Below are positions 26,798 through 34,297 of a DNA stretch of 64,000 nt, one piece after another. Each line of letters opens with the position of its first letter. Position 1 is the first letter of the stretch. The position numbers and the translations under genes are program-made. The notes beneath the pieces are model-generated. The model was not told where the DNA came from. It saw only the letters and a program-made list of their open reading frames with translations, and made no database searches. The DNA is from Deinococcales bacterium (GTDB lineage: Bacteria; Deinococcota; Deinococci; Deinococcales; JAAFIG01): positions 1-64,000 of the forward strand of contig JAAFIG010000005.1 in assembly GCA_013298595.1 (NCBI GenBank), in the 5' to 3' direction.

Positions 26798-27711
26798 CAG
26801 CGCGATAATGTCAATGTGATATTTCCATAGGGTGCTCGAGGTTCCCAGAAGACTTTATGCGCCGCATTATCTGGATTGATAGCAGCCACATCCCAAGTCC
26901 GATTCTGTGCCGTAAAACTGACTTCGGCAAGACTTGGGAAGCGCTCGAGAATTCGTTGCCCCATTTTGTAGACCAATTCTTGAATGCTTTTAGAATTAAA
27001 TTCATGGAAAACCACTTTGCAAATATCAGCAACTTGTTCGGAAGGCACAAAGGTTTTACCGAGTTGTACACTTTCTAAGGAATTGGTGTAGCGCCAAAAC
27101 ACATCCATATAAATAAATAATGGTCTGTCCTTAATTTCGGGCAAAGTTGTGTATCCATCACGCACGAAAGTGGTAAAACTCGAGCCAGTGGTTTTTAAGA
27201 GTTCAAAACCAATTCGTCCACACTGATGATCGGAAATTTGTATCCCACCATTTGCATCACGCTCGAGATGCAGCATTGCCAGCGCCGCATCGGAATGCGA
27301 AGCAGCAAAAACTAGATCGCTATTGGTAAAACCATTGGCATCAGGAACTCGAGTTGCGCGGAAAGGCAATTCACGTCCACTCATACGAAGCGATTCCATT
27401 TGCGGGTATAACTCGAGGAAACGCTGACCAATAAAAAACAGCAATTGTGGCAATGTACTACCCGAAAAATTGGCAGCTTCGGTGAGTACAAAATTCTTCA
27501 TACTATCAGTGGCAACGACCATGCTGTTATCGCCTTCGGTATAGGCTGGTAAAAAATTATCACCAAAGACTTCAACATCGACATCCACAGCGAATAAAGT
27601 ATTGCTACGCCCAGTAAATTCGGATTCAGCAATTCCAGTCACCTCAAGCGGCGTAGCAGCATGACGGTGCAAGGAAATATTGAATTTACCGTAACTAATC
27701 TCAGTTCGCAT
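26797..27711 (-). CDS. pucL: Urate oxidase (uricase)
   Basis: A 304-residue cofactor-free oxidase turning urate into 5-hydroxyisourate. Motifs: SYGKFNISLHRH near the start; VDVDVEVFGDNFLPAYTEGDNSMVVATDS, containing the catalytic Thr; LLKTTGSSFTTFVRDGYTTLPE with the Phe and Arg-region binding residues; and a C-terminal half repeating the T-fold. TACGCT lies ten bases before the ATG. The other ureide genes (hiuH, uraD) are not in the window. It is the first gene of a pair with the ABC permease. Confidence 0.9.
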   Translation of the reverse strand: MRTEISYGKFNISLHRHAATPLEVTGIAESEFTGRSNTLFAVDVDVEVFGDNFLPAYTEGDNSMVVATDSMKNFVLTEAANFSGSTLPQLLFFIGQRFLELYPQMESLRMSGRELPFRATRVPDANGFTNSDLVFAASHSDAALAMLHLERDANGGIQISDHQCGRIGFELLKTTGSSFTTFVRDGYTTLPEIKDRPLFIYMDVFWRYTNSLESVQLGKTFVPSEQVADICKVVFHEFNSKSIQELVYKMGQRILERFPSLAEVSFTAQNRTWDVAAINPDNAAHKVFWEPRAPYGNITLTLSR

Positions 27712-27752
27712 GGCGCATTTTAGCGTAGTTATGTTATTTCTGGCTATGGATA

Positions 27753-27779
27753 GAAAAACCTCGCTCGAGCAAGCGGGGT
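27753..27779 (-). terminator. Terminator with CTCGAG in the loop
   Basis: ACCTCGC and GCGGGGT (27758-27779, one T-G wobble) enclose CTCGAGCAA-like sequence and are followed on the minus strand by TTTTTC. It ends the small lipoprotein gene at 27800. Confidence 0.75.
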
Positions 27780-27799
27780 GAATAAAAGATCAGAGCATT

Positions 27800-28291
27800 T
27801 TAGAGTGGTGTGACAGATTCGCCACTGATTGTACCATTGACGGTAATAGTACCTGCGGAAGGTGAGGTATCAGCGCTTCGTTTGCTTAGAACCACATCAA
27901 TCAATTCAAAAGTGAGGGTTCTACCGCTTTTCACAGCCACGCGAATACTTCCACCACTAGCAGACCAAGCCTTACCTGTGCTTGGATCGCCTTCATTGTA
28001 GGTTACGCCAGCCCCTGTTGTTGTCGTGATCGGGTAGGTTGTACCAGCAACTCGAGAATTTAGGGGTAGAAATGTGACTAAGTTTCGTTTATTGGCACCA
28101 CTGCCTTGATCCGAGATCATTAAAATGCCAACCAGTGTTGTATTACCTGTCAAAGTGGTTGTGCTGCCATTGTAGCTACCAGTGGGGTTCGAGAAAACAA
28201 GATTGGTGCTCCCGCTTCCGCTTGGGTTACCCGAGCCATTACAAGCTGCTAACACCAATGTCAGAACCAAACCAATTAACAATTTTTCCAT
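27800..28291 (-). CDS. Small Ser/Thr/Gly-rich lipoprotein
   Basis: A 163-residue lipoprotein with MEKLLIGLVLTLVLAAC as its signal and lipobox (LAAC). The mature part starts with a Gly/Ser linker and continues as a beta-rich domain of about 120 residues (TFLPLNSRVAGTTYPITT; SGGSIRVAVKSGRTLTFEL; TITVNGTISGE). No family recognised. CGGAGGCACA gives a strong ribosome-binding site, and a full promoter and terminator frame it as a single-gene unit. Confidence 0.75.
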   Translation of the reverse strand: MEKLLIGLVLTLVLAACNGSGNPSGSGSTNLVFSNPTGSYNGSTTTLTGNTTLVGILMISDQGSGANKRNLVTFLPLNSRVAGTTYPITTTTGAGVTYNEGDPSTGKAWSASGGSIRVAVKSGRTLTFELIDVVLSKRSADTSPSAGTITVNGTISGESVTPL

Positions 28292-28332
28292 TGTGCCTCC
28301 GTTGAATAAAAGCTCATCTGTTGCTTGAGATT

Positions 28333-28361
28333 AGTATAGTACAGCAAACAAAAACCTACAA
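28333..28361 (-). promoter_or_regulatory. Promoter of the small lipoprotein gene
   Basis: On the minus strand TTGTAG (28356-28361) and TATACT (28333-28338) are 17 bases apart. The leader is about 35 bases and carries GGAGG. Confidence 0.65.
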
Positions 28362-28367
28362 AAAGTG

Positions 28368-29714
28368 CTACATTTTACTGACCCGCGCAAAAAACTCGAG
28401 GGCAAATGCCAAACCTTTTTCAAAATGCGCTTTGACAATGTTTTCGTTTGGTGCATGAACAAAGGATTTATGGTTGCTGATACCAGCACAAACCACGGGT
28501 AAACCAATAAAATCCACAAATGGTTGCATCGGACCACTGCCACCCGCGCTTGGTTCAACCACAGGTTCAATCCCAAACACATCTCGAGCTGTGGCAATAG
28601 CAGTTTGCATAAATGGATGAGTTAAATCGCTACGCGCTGCTAAACCACTGCTCTCGAGTTCAATCACTTCGATATCTGGCAAACCAATTTTGATCAAGTG
28701 GTTTTTTAGTAATTCAAGGATTTTGTTTGGGTGTTGCCCAGGAACAAGGCGAAAATCGAGTTTAACAAAACCTTCTTTTGGCAGCACAGTTTTGCTGCCA
28801 GCATCGCCATAACCACCATGAAAACCATTGACATTGATCACTGGCTCGAGACACAAACGCTCGAAAAACCGTGCACCACTAGCATTCTCGAGAAAACCTT
28901 TAATACCGTAAGCTTTAGCCAGTGCATCAGATTCGTCTGGCACATTGGCAACTGCCTCTAAATCGGCTTTAGAGGGCGCAATCACATCATCGTAAAAACC
29001 ATCAATTAAAATATGCCCAGTGTCATCTCGTAAACTCGAGACAGCTTTGGCTAAACGCCACAAAGGATTATCCACTACAGCGCCATAACTCGAGTGCAAA
29101 TCAGATTCAGCTACTTTGGCACGCAGTTCTAAACAAATGATGCCTTTTAAGCCACCAATCAAAATTGGTCTGCCACTTGGGTCTATGGCACCAAATTCCC
29201 ACCAGCAGCCATCAGCTTTTAATGCTATTGCATGGGTTTTGACAAAATTTTCAATACTTGGGCTACCAATTTCTTCTTCACCCTCGAGTAACCACTTGAT
29301 TTTCAAGGGCAAAACCCCACCATTTTGCGCTTTTAAGGCACGCAAAGCAGCTAAGCGCACAATAAACTCGCCTTTGTCATCCGAAACACCCCGAGCATGA
29401 AGCCGCACCACACCAGCTGCATCGGTACGTTCGGTCACTATAAACGGATCGGATTCCCATAACTCGAGTGGCGATTCTGGTTGCACATCGTAATGGTTAT
29501 AAATCAGCATGGTTCGAGCACCAGCTCCAGCCTCGGCAAGTAAAATTGGCGCAACTTTACCCGCAAAACGTTGCACCACAAAGCCTTCAGCTTCGAGTAA
29601 AGCCTGCACAAAATCTGCGCCACGCTCAAGATTTCGCCCTTGGGCACTGACCGTATCAATCGCAACAAGGTCAGACAGGTCTTTGTAAGCTTGTTCAATA
29701 AAAGAATTGTTCAT
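28368..29714 (-). CDS. M20-family dipeptidase/metallopeptidase
   Basis: A 448-residue cytosolic zinc peptidase of the M20 (carnosinase/DUG1-like) group. Metal-ligand motifs: NHYDVQP, GVSDDKGE (bridging Asp), WLLEGEEEIGSPS (catalytic base and ligand Glu) and SNHKSFVHAPNE (C-terminal His). The dimerisation lid lies between. TAGACT (29722-29727), which overlaps a CTCGAG, is seven bases before the ATG, suggesting leaderless expression. With the M3, M29 and C15 enzymes it adds to an unusually rich peptide-salvage set. Confidence 0.88.
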   Translation of the reverse strand: MNNSFIEQAYKDLSDLVAIDTVSAQGRNLERGADFVQALLEAEGFVVQRFAGKVAPILLAEAGAGARTMLIYNHYDVQPESPLELWESDPFIVTERTDAAGVVRLHARGVSDDKGEFIVRLAALRALKAQNGGVLPLKIKWLLEGEEEIGSPSIENFVKTHAIALKADGCWWEFGAIDPSGRPILIGGLKGIICLELRAKVAESDLHSSYGAVVDNPLWRLAKAVSSLRDDTGHILIDGFYDDVIAPSKADLEAVANVPDESDALAKAYGIKGFLENASGARFFERLCLEPVINVNGFHGGYGDAGSKTVLPKEGFVKLDFRLVPGQHPNKILELLKNHLIKIGLPDIEVIELESSGLAARSDLTHPFMQTAIATARDVFGIEPVVEPSAGGSGPMQPFVDFIGLPVVCAGISNHKSFVHAPNENIVKAHFEKGLAFALEFFARVSKM

Positions 29715-29747
29715 TGGCTCGAGTCTACCGCACTTTGCGATTTGGCA

Positions 29748-29778
29748 AGAAAAAACCGCCTCGAGATTTGAGGCGGTT
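29748..29778 (-). terminator. Terminator of the Ig-like lipoprotein gene
   Basis: AACCGCCTC and GAGGCGGTT (29754-29762, 29770-29778) with a 7-base loop, followed on minus by TTTTTTC. CTCGAG spans the stem/loop junction. Confidence 0.88.
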
Positions 29779-29794
29779 GCATCTTTGGCTGCGG

Positions 29795-30754
29795 TTAAAA
29801 CCCATCAAACGAGGCTGAAAAAGAATTCACGTCGACTCCCGTTTGGTATTGATTTCCTGCCAAGTCAGTGACTTTGGTTGCAGCAGCAACATTATTGACA
29901 ACGACAGCATACGGTTGATTTTTGACCTGTACCGCCGTAGTTAAAATCACAGTTTTATTATCTGTCGAGGACAAAACGGCGTTAGTCACTGCCAAATCCG
30001 AAGGCAAACCAATTTTAAATTGCTCGGTCACAATCGAAGCTGGCGCGAGTGGTTCATCAAAGGTCACATGAACTGTTGTGCTACTAATCGCGGTGGTGAC
30101 ACTGATTTTTGGTGGGGTCGTATCACCAGATGCTTGTGCGTTTGTATTCAATGTGATTTCGTTAAATTTACTCGAGTCTTGCACACTGGTGGCTCGAATA
30201 ACCGTGCTACTGCTGGTGGCTTGTGACACGGCTGTAAATGTTGCACCAGTGTTGGTTGGATTACTGAGTGTTCCAGTCCCACTGACTTTACTCCAAGTAA
30301 CAGCATTATTAAATGAACCTGAGCCAGTCACAGTCACAGCAAGGTTCAGGGTTGCCCCGGCATTTAGGGTTGTATTGGCTGGTGGTGTGATTGTCACTGC
30401 CGTGATACTCGAGCCAGCAGCAGTAGTGGTAATAGTAATGCTGGCAGATTTCGTGGTGTCTTGAACACTGGTGGCACGAACAACCGTACTATCAGCCGTG
30501 GCGGGTGCTGTAAAGGTTGTACTTGAGCCAGTAGTTGGTGATATTGAACCACCACCACTGATTTTGCTCCAAGTGACAGCATTATTAAACGAACCTGTGC
30601 CAGTGACCAACGCACTGACGTTTAGTGTTGCACTGGTATTGACGCTGGCGCTACCTGAGGGTGTGAGTGAAATGGCAGTCGAGCTAGGTACTGGGGCTGG
30701 GCAAGCAATCAGAGTTGAAACCAAGAGCAGGGCTGCAATTGATCGTTTATACAT
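29795..30754 (-). CDS. Lipoprotein with two near-identical Ig-like repeats
   Basis: 319 residues starting MYKRSIAALLLVSTLIAC with lipobox. GGAGG lies six bases upstream, so the start at 30754 is used. Two repeats of about 95 residues follow, each with GSGSFNNAVTWSKVSG and TVVRATSVQD-type segments that match almost base for base (about 30280-30345 against 30560-30620). A third domain, DTTPPKISVTTAISSTTVHV, resembles the Ig-like SwmB/Big_5 type. A surface adhesion or spacer role is likely. The DNA repeats could recombine and change repeat number. Confidence 0.78.
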   Translation of the reverse strand: MYKRSIAALLLVSTLIACPAPVPSSTAISLTPSGSASVNTSATLNVSALVTGTGSFNNAVTWSKISGGGSISPTTGSSTTFTAPATADSTVVRATSVQDTTKSASITITTTAAGSSITAVTITPPANTTLNAGATLNLAVTVTGSGSFNNAVTWSKVSGTGTLSNPTNTGATFTAVSQATSSSTVIRATSVQDSSKFNEITLNTNAQASGDTTPPKISVTTAISSTTVHVTFDEPLAPASIVTEQFKIGLPSDLAVTNAVLSSTDNKTVILTTAVQVKNQPYAVVVNNVAAATKVTDLAGNQYQTGVDVNSFSASFDGF

Positions 30755-30775
30755 ACGTCCTCCGTTTTTCTCGAG

Positions 30776-30813
30776 CTTGAGTGTACTCAAGGAGCGTCAC
30801 ACGAGCGTCACAC
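30776..30813. promoter_or_regulatory. Palindrome plus tandem 11-bp repeat between divergent genes
   Basis: CTTGAGTGTACTCAAG (30776-30791) is a perfect 16-base palindrome directly followed by GAGCGTCACAC twice (30792-30802, 30803-30813). On the minus strand TACACT lies within the palindrome, 25 bases before the lipoprotein start, and the repeats occupy its -35 region. This looks like a regulated promoter with repressor and activator sites. Its half-sites CTTGAG/CTCAAG resemble HspR operator half-sites, but with the wrong spacing. Confidence 0.55.
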
Positions 30814-30882
30814 AGAAAAAATAAGTGCAAAATGGGCGTTATCCTGCAAATGACTGACGAAGAACTTGGTATCTTTTTGGGT

Positions 30883-31356
30883 ATGAGTATCACCGTTGGG
30901 CAACCTGCCCCAGATTTTAATGGCACGGACGACACTGGCAAACCTATTTCCTTAGCAGCGTTGCGAGGAAAATGGGTGGTGCTTTATTTTTATCCTAAGG
31001 ACAACACACCTGGTTGTAGTATCGAAGCAGCCCGATTTGAACAAATGCTGCCTGAATTACATACACTTGGCGCAGAAGTGATCGGGGTTTCAACCGACTC
31101 GAGTGCTTCACACGCTAAATTCCGTGAGAAATGCGAGCTTAGTTTTTCATTGCTGGCGGATACGGATAAAAGTATTGGTAAAACCTATGGCGTTTTGGGT
31201 GGTTTGATGGGTATGCTTGGTATTGCTGCGCGACAAAGTTTTTTGATTAACCCAGATGGTATTCTTGTGCAGCACTGGAAAATGGTTAATCCAATGACCC
31301 ATGCTTTAGAGGTTAAACAGGACCTCGAGCGGCGCTTACAAGTAGGTGTGTCTTAA
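30883..31356 (+). CDS. bcp: Peroxiredoxin of the BCP/PrxQ group
   Basis: A 157-residue thiol peroxidase. The peroxidatic Cys is in FYPKDNTPGCSIEAARF. The resolving Cys usually found five residues later is Ala here. Another Cys in FREKCELSFSLLAD might substitute, otherwise it is a 1-Cys enzyme. The start at 30883 (MSITVGQPAPDF) is chosen by family alignment and by TATCTT seven bases upstream. The longer frame adds 34 residues not seen in the family. Confidence 0.85.
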   Translation: MSITVGQPAPDFNGTDDTGKPISLAALRGKWVVLYFYPKDNTPGCSIEAARFEQMLPELHTLGAEVIGVSTDSSASHAKFREKCELSFSLLADTDKSIGKTYGVLGGLMGMLGIAARQSFLINPDGILVQHWKMVNPMTHALEVKQDLERRLQVGVS

Positions 31357-31411
31357 ATGTGATGTTTTGTAACACTGCTCATCAATAATTTGTTAGATTA
31401 AGGATTAGCTT

Positions 31412-32383
31412 ATGCAAACCGATGTTACCGACGAAATTAGCCTCAGGGATGTTTACCTGATTCTTAAAAAATATTCACGATTTATTCTGGGTTGTACCAT
31501 TGGTGCAGCAGGTATTGCTTTAATTGCCTCTTTTGTCTTACCAAAATCTTTCTCGAGTCAAGCAACGCTTAATATTGCCATCGGTGCAGACCGAGCTGAG
31601 TTTAAAGGTGCGCCAAGTGCTGTTGGATTAGCCCAAGGTTTTATTCAACAAGTCGAAAAAGAATCTTTAACCAACGAATTAAAAGAAGAACGGCTCGAGA
31701 ATATTTTCAAAGCCAAATACGATGATAAAAAAGCTTTACTAAATTTAACAGCAGTTGGTGAAAGCCCAGAACAAGCCTTAACTCGAGCTGGGCGTATCGA
31801 AACAAGTTTTCGTGATTATGCCGAAAAACAAGTCAGTGGGGCAGTCCGAACGAATCTTGAAGGTAGTTTGGCGCAATCAAAAATTGATTTAGCCAGCAGC
31901 TCAGAAAATCTTAAACGTCTCGAGCCGCTTTTAAAAACCACTCCGCGTAGTCAAATCGATGGTGTGAGTGCCGCTGCGCTCGAATCAAATGGTGTGGATC
32001 CACAACTTGCCAGAACCAGTAATGCCGCTTTTGTTAATTTAGCACTGCAAGTCACACAATTAAAAGCGGGTGTTGTTGCTATTCAATCTAGGATTATTTC
32101 ACTCGAGGGTATTCTTAAAAATGCCACTGCTTTCAAAGGTTTACTTGGACAAGGTTTCCAAATCCAAACGTTAGCTGTGCCTAGCCTTCCACTGACGCAT
32201 GATTCACCGCGAGCTGGCATTATTACAGCACTAGCAGCAGTTGCAGGGTTGTTGCTTGGCTTGGTTGGCGCTTTTATACTCGAGGCATTACGACCAGAAA
32301 CAGCACAAAATAAAATTAACCCATCGCGTAACGAACTAACTCGAGGGAATACAGAATCACCTCGAGTCAACCCAGGCGATTAA
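31412..32383 (+). CDS. Wzz/chain-length-determinant-like membrane protein
   Basis: 323 residues. EISLRDVYLILKKYSRFILG opens a Wzz-type N-terminal transmembrane segment (GAAGIALIASFVLP), followed by a long periplasmic helical region and a second transmembrane helix (AAVAGLLLGLVGAFILEALRP). It ends in a short cytosolic tail with no kinase domain. Such proteins regulate polysaccharide chain length. Together with csaB it indicates surface polysaccharide synthesis. Its stop overlaps that of convergent argF within TTAA. AAGGA lies ten bases before the ATG. Confidence 0.75.
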   Translation: MQTDVTDEISLRDVYLILKKYSRFILGCTIGAAGIALIASFVLPKSFSSQATLNIAIGADRAEFKGAPSAVGLAQGFIQQVEKESLTNELKEERLENIFKAKYDDKKALLNLTAVGESPEQALTRAGRIETSFRDYAEKQVSGAVRTNLEGSLAQSKIDLASSSENLKRLEPLLKTTPRSQIDGVSAAALESNGVDPQLARTSNAAFVNLALQVTQLKAGVVAIQSRIISLEGILKNATAFKGLLGQGFQIQTLAVPSLPLTHDSPRAGIITALAAVAGLLLGLVGAFILEALRPETAQNKINPSRNELTRGNTESPRVNPGD

Positions 32384-33303
32384 TCGCGTAACACATGGTA
32401 AAGTAAGGCTTTTTGGGCATGAAGCCGATTCTCGGCTTGGTCAAAAACCTTGGATTTTGGGTGCAGTGTTGCAGCTTCGACAACTTCTTCACCATAATGG
32501 GCGGGTAAGCAGTGCAGAAAAATTCCATCAGAGTCTATTAACTCGAGCATTTCAGGGTTGACTTGAAAACCTGCAAAATCCCGAATTTTGCGCCGTTCTG
32601 AGGCTTCTTGCTCTTGACCCATACTGACCCATACATCGGTGTAAAGCACCTTTGCACCTCGAGCCGCTGCAATTGGATCATTGGTAATTTTAATGGTTGC
32701 TCCCTGATGCAAAGCCTCGAGCAGCACAGCTGCATTGGGTTCATAACCACGAGGAGTGGCAATGGTGAAATTGATGCCTGTTAGCAGTGCCATTTCGATA
32801 AAACTATTTGCCATGTTATTGCCATCACCAATGTATGTAACAGGTAACCCTTTCATACTCGAGAAATGCTCCTCGATGGTCTGAAAATCTGCGAGTAACT
32901 GTACAGGGTGTAAGTAATCTGATAAACCATTAATCACGGGTTTAGAGCTGTGCTTCGCTAATTCCTCAAGGGTACTATGCAAAAAAACCCGTGCCATAAT
33001 GCCATCCACCCAGCGCTCGAGGTTGAGTGCCACATCTCGAATAGGTTCTCGAGTACCTAGCCCAATTTCGGCATTGGTTAAATTGACACTGTGTCCACCG
33101 AGTTGAAACATGGCAACATCAAAGGTTGTGCGGGTTCGTAAACTGGGTTTTTCAAAAATCATGGCGAGGGTTTTACCCTCGAGTGGTTTTTGTCCTTTGA
33201 ACTCACCGCGTTTTAAGGCATGAGCGGTGTCCATTATGCCTCGGTACTCGAGTGGGCTGAGGTCTGCATTACGAAGGAAATCGCGTCCACGCAAATCTGT
33301 CAT
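32380..33303 (-). CDS. argF: Ornithine carbamoyltransferase
   Basis: A 307-residue enzyme forming citrulline from ornithine and carbamoyl phosphate in arginine biosynthesis. Motifs: EKPSLRTRTTF (the STRTR-type carbamoyl phosphate site), HPVQLLADF, and the ornithine-side FLHCLPAHYGEEV. The start MTDLRGRDFL at 33303 is seven bases past TACACT (33311-33316). The longer frames start upstream of that box. No other arg gene is in the window. Confidence 0.93.
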   Translation of the reverse strand: MTDLRGRDFLRNADLSPLEYRGIMDTAHALKRGEFKGQKPLEGKTLAMIFEKPSLRTRTTFDVAMFQLGGHSVNLTNAEIGLGTREPIRDVALNLERWVDGIMARVFLHSTLEELAKHSSKPVINGLSDYLHPVQLLADFQTIEEHFSSMKGLPVTYIGDGNNMANSFIEMALLTGINFTIATPRGYEPNAAVLLEALHQGATIKITNDPIAAARGAKVLYTDVWVSMGQEQEASERRKIRDFAGFQVNPEMLELIDSDGIFLHCLPAHYGEEVVEAATLHPKSKVFDQAENRLHAQKALLYHVLRD

Positions 33304-33310
33304 GAGCATC

Positions 33311-33335
33311 AGTGTACCGTGCCAAGCCGTACAAT
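33311..33335. promoter_or_regulatory. Back-to-back -10 boxes for argF and the NUDIX gene
   Basis: TACACT on minus (33311-33316) is seven bases before the argF ATG. TACAAT on plus (33330-33335) is eight bases before the NUDIX ATG. The 40-base gap leaves no room for separate -35 boxes, so each would overlap the other's -10. Confidence 0.55.
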
Positions 33336-33343
33336 GCACAGCA

Positions 33344-33781
33344 ATGAACATCACCCGAGATTTTACAGTGGCAGTGTTTGTGGCTTGGCAAAAGCGAGTA
33401 TTGCTGCATCAGCATGCAAAACTCGGTTTGTTCTTACCACCTGGCGGGCATATCGAACCAAACGAATTGCCCGATAACGCTGCAACTCGAGAAACTCTTG
33501 AAGAAACAGGTATTTCAGTACAATTGATTGGCGAACTTGCACCAAAAAGCACACAACCTAATGCACCAAAACCGCTTATTCGACCCAGAGGTGTGCAACT
33601 CGAGCAGATTAGTGTTGGACATGAACACATAGACCTTGTGTATTTTGCTAAGCCACTCGAGCCATTTGATGGCAGGGCACTCGAGCCATTTTTCTGGGCA
33701 ACAATGGCTGATCTCGAGACATTGCCTGCATCGGAGGAAATCAAGTTGTGGTGCCAATTGATATTCATGGAATTAGCTTGA
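33344..33781 (+). CDS. NUDIX hydrolase
   Basis: A 145-residue hydrolase with a complete NUDIX box, GGHIEPNELPDNAATRETLEETGI (catalytic RE..EE). The substrate class, a nucleoside diphosphate linked to X, cannot be specified. The start at 33344 follows TACAAT by eight bases. Longer frames run antisense through argF. It is divergent from argF. Confidence 0.85.
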   Translation: MNITRDFTVAVFVAWQKRVLLHQHAKLGLFLPPGGHIEPNELPDNAATRETLEETGISVQLIGELAPKSTQPNAPKPLIRPRGVQLEQISVGHEHIDLVYFAKPLEPFDGRALEPFFWATMADLETLPASEEIKLWCQLIFMELA

Positions 33782-33806
33782 ATACTCGCAAACGATGTAT
33801 GTCATG

Positions 33807-34119
33807 CTAGTTCGGTACGTAATCTTTGTAAAGGCGCAAAAATTTAAACATCTTTGGGTACTCTTCCCGAGGTTTGAAAGCAATGACCACTTCCTGATTA
33901 TCGAGTGCTGACTCGGTAAGTACCACGCGATCTGCAACTTGTTTGGCTTGTTCAAATTCTTTGTTGTTGGCTTTGCAGATGACTAAAGCGTCCCATAAGC
34001 CATTCTTGTACTTCTGGTGTGTCTTTGAACTCGAGATATGCTGCTAAGGATGCGTGCGCTACAGCGGTCATGGCAATTCCAAGTGGAATGTCTTCGTGGA
34101 CAAGAATGTACATTTTCAT
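33807..34119 (-). pseudogene. Frameshifted Pth2-like (peptidyl-tRNA hydrolase II family) gene
   Basis: The first 41 codons (34119-33997) encode MKMYILVHEDIPLGIAMT and onward to TPEVQEWL. The next frame, from 33995 to the stop at 33807, encodes WDALVICKANNKEFEQAK and onward to FLRLYKDYVPN. The joined 103 residues look like one Pth2-like domain (HEDIPLGIAMTAVAHASLAAY; VVLTESALDNQEV; IAFKPREEYPK). One extra base near 33996 (CTT-A-TGG) breaks it, and the original frame stops 15 codons later. Possible causes are a recent mutation, a sequence error or +1 programmed frameshifting on CTT. Confidence 0.75.
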
Positions 34120-34216
34120 TGGTGATTCCGATGTGTATTTTGGTGTATTTGATCTTGAGTGAACATGTTGTAATTGTAGCAGAAATTATTTTTTGCCTGA
34201 ATTGTATCTCAATAAA

Positions 34217-34246
34217 CTTGACAAGACCACACTCAAGTTTTATTGT
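34217..34246 (+). promoter_or_regulatory. clpB promoter overlapped by a HAIR-like HspR operator
   Basis: TTGACA (34218-34223), a 17-base spacer and TATTGT (34241-34246) form the promoter. Over it lies CTTGACA-N7-ACTCAAG (34217-34237), five of seven bases in the left arm and all of the right arm matching the HspR operator CTTGAGT-N7-ACTCAAG. HspR repression of clpB and dnaK is known in actinobacteria and Deinococcus. Confidence 0.75.
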
Positions 34247-34297
34247 GTATGTACTTCAAGCCGATACATTCTTGTCGGCACTCGAGGAGACGCAGCA

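Noticed and set aside
30792-30813. Tandem 11-base repeats as the start of a CRISPR array
   Set aside because: Only two adjacent copies without spacers and no cas genes nearby.
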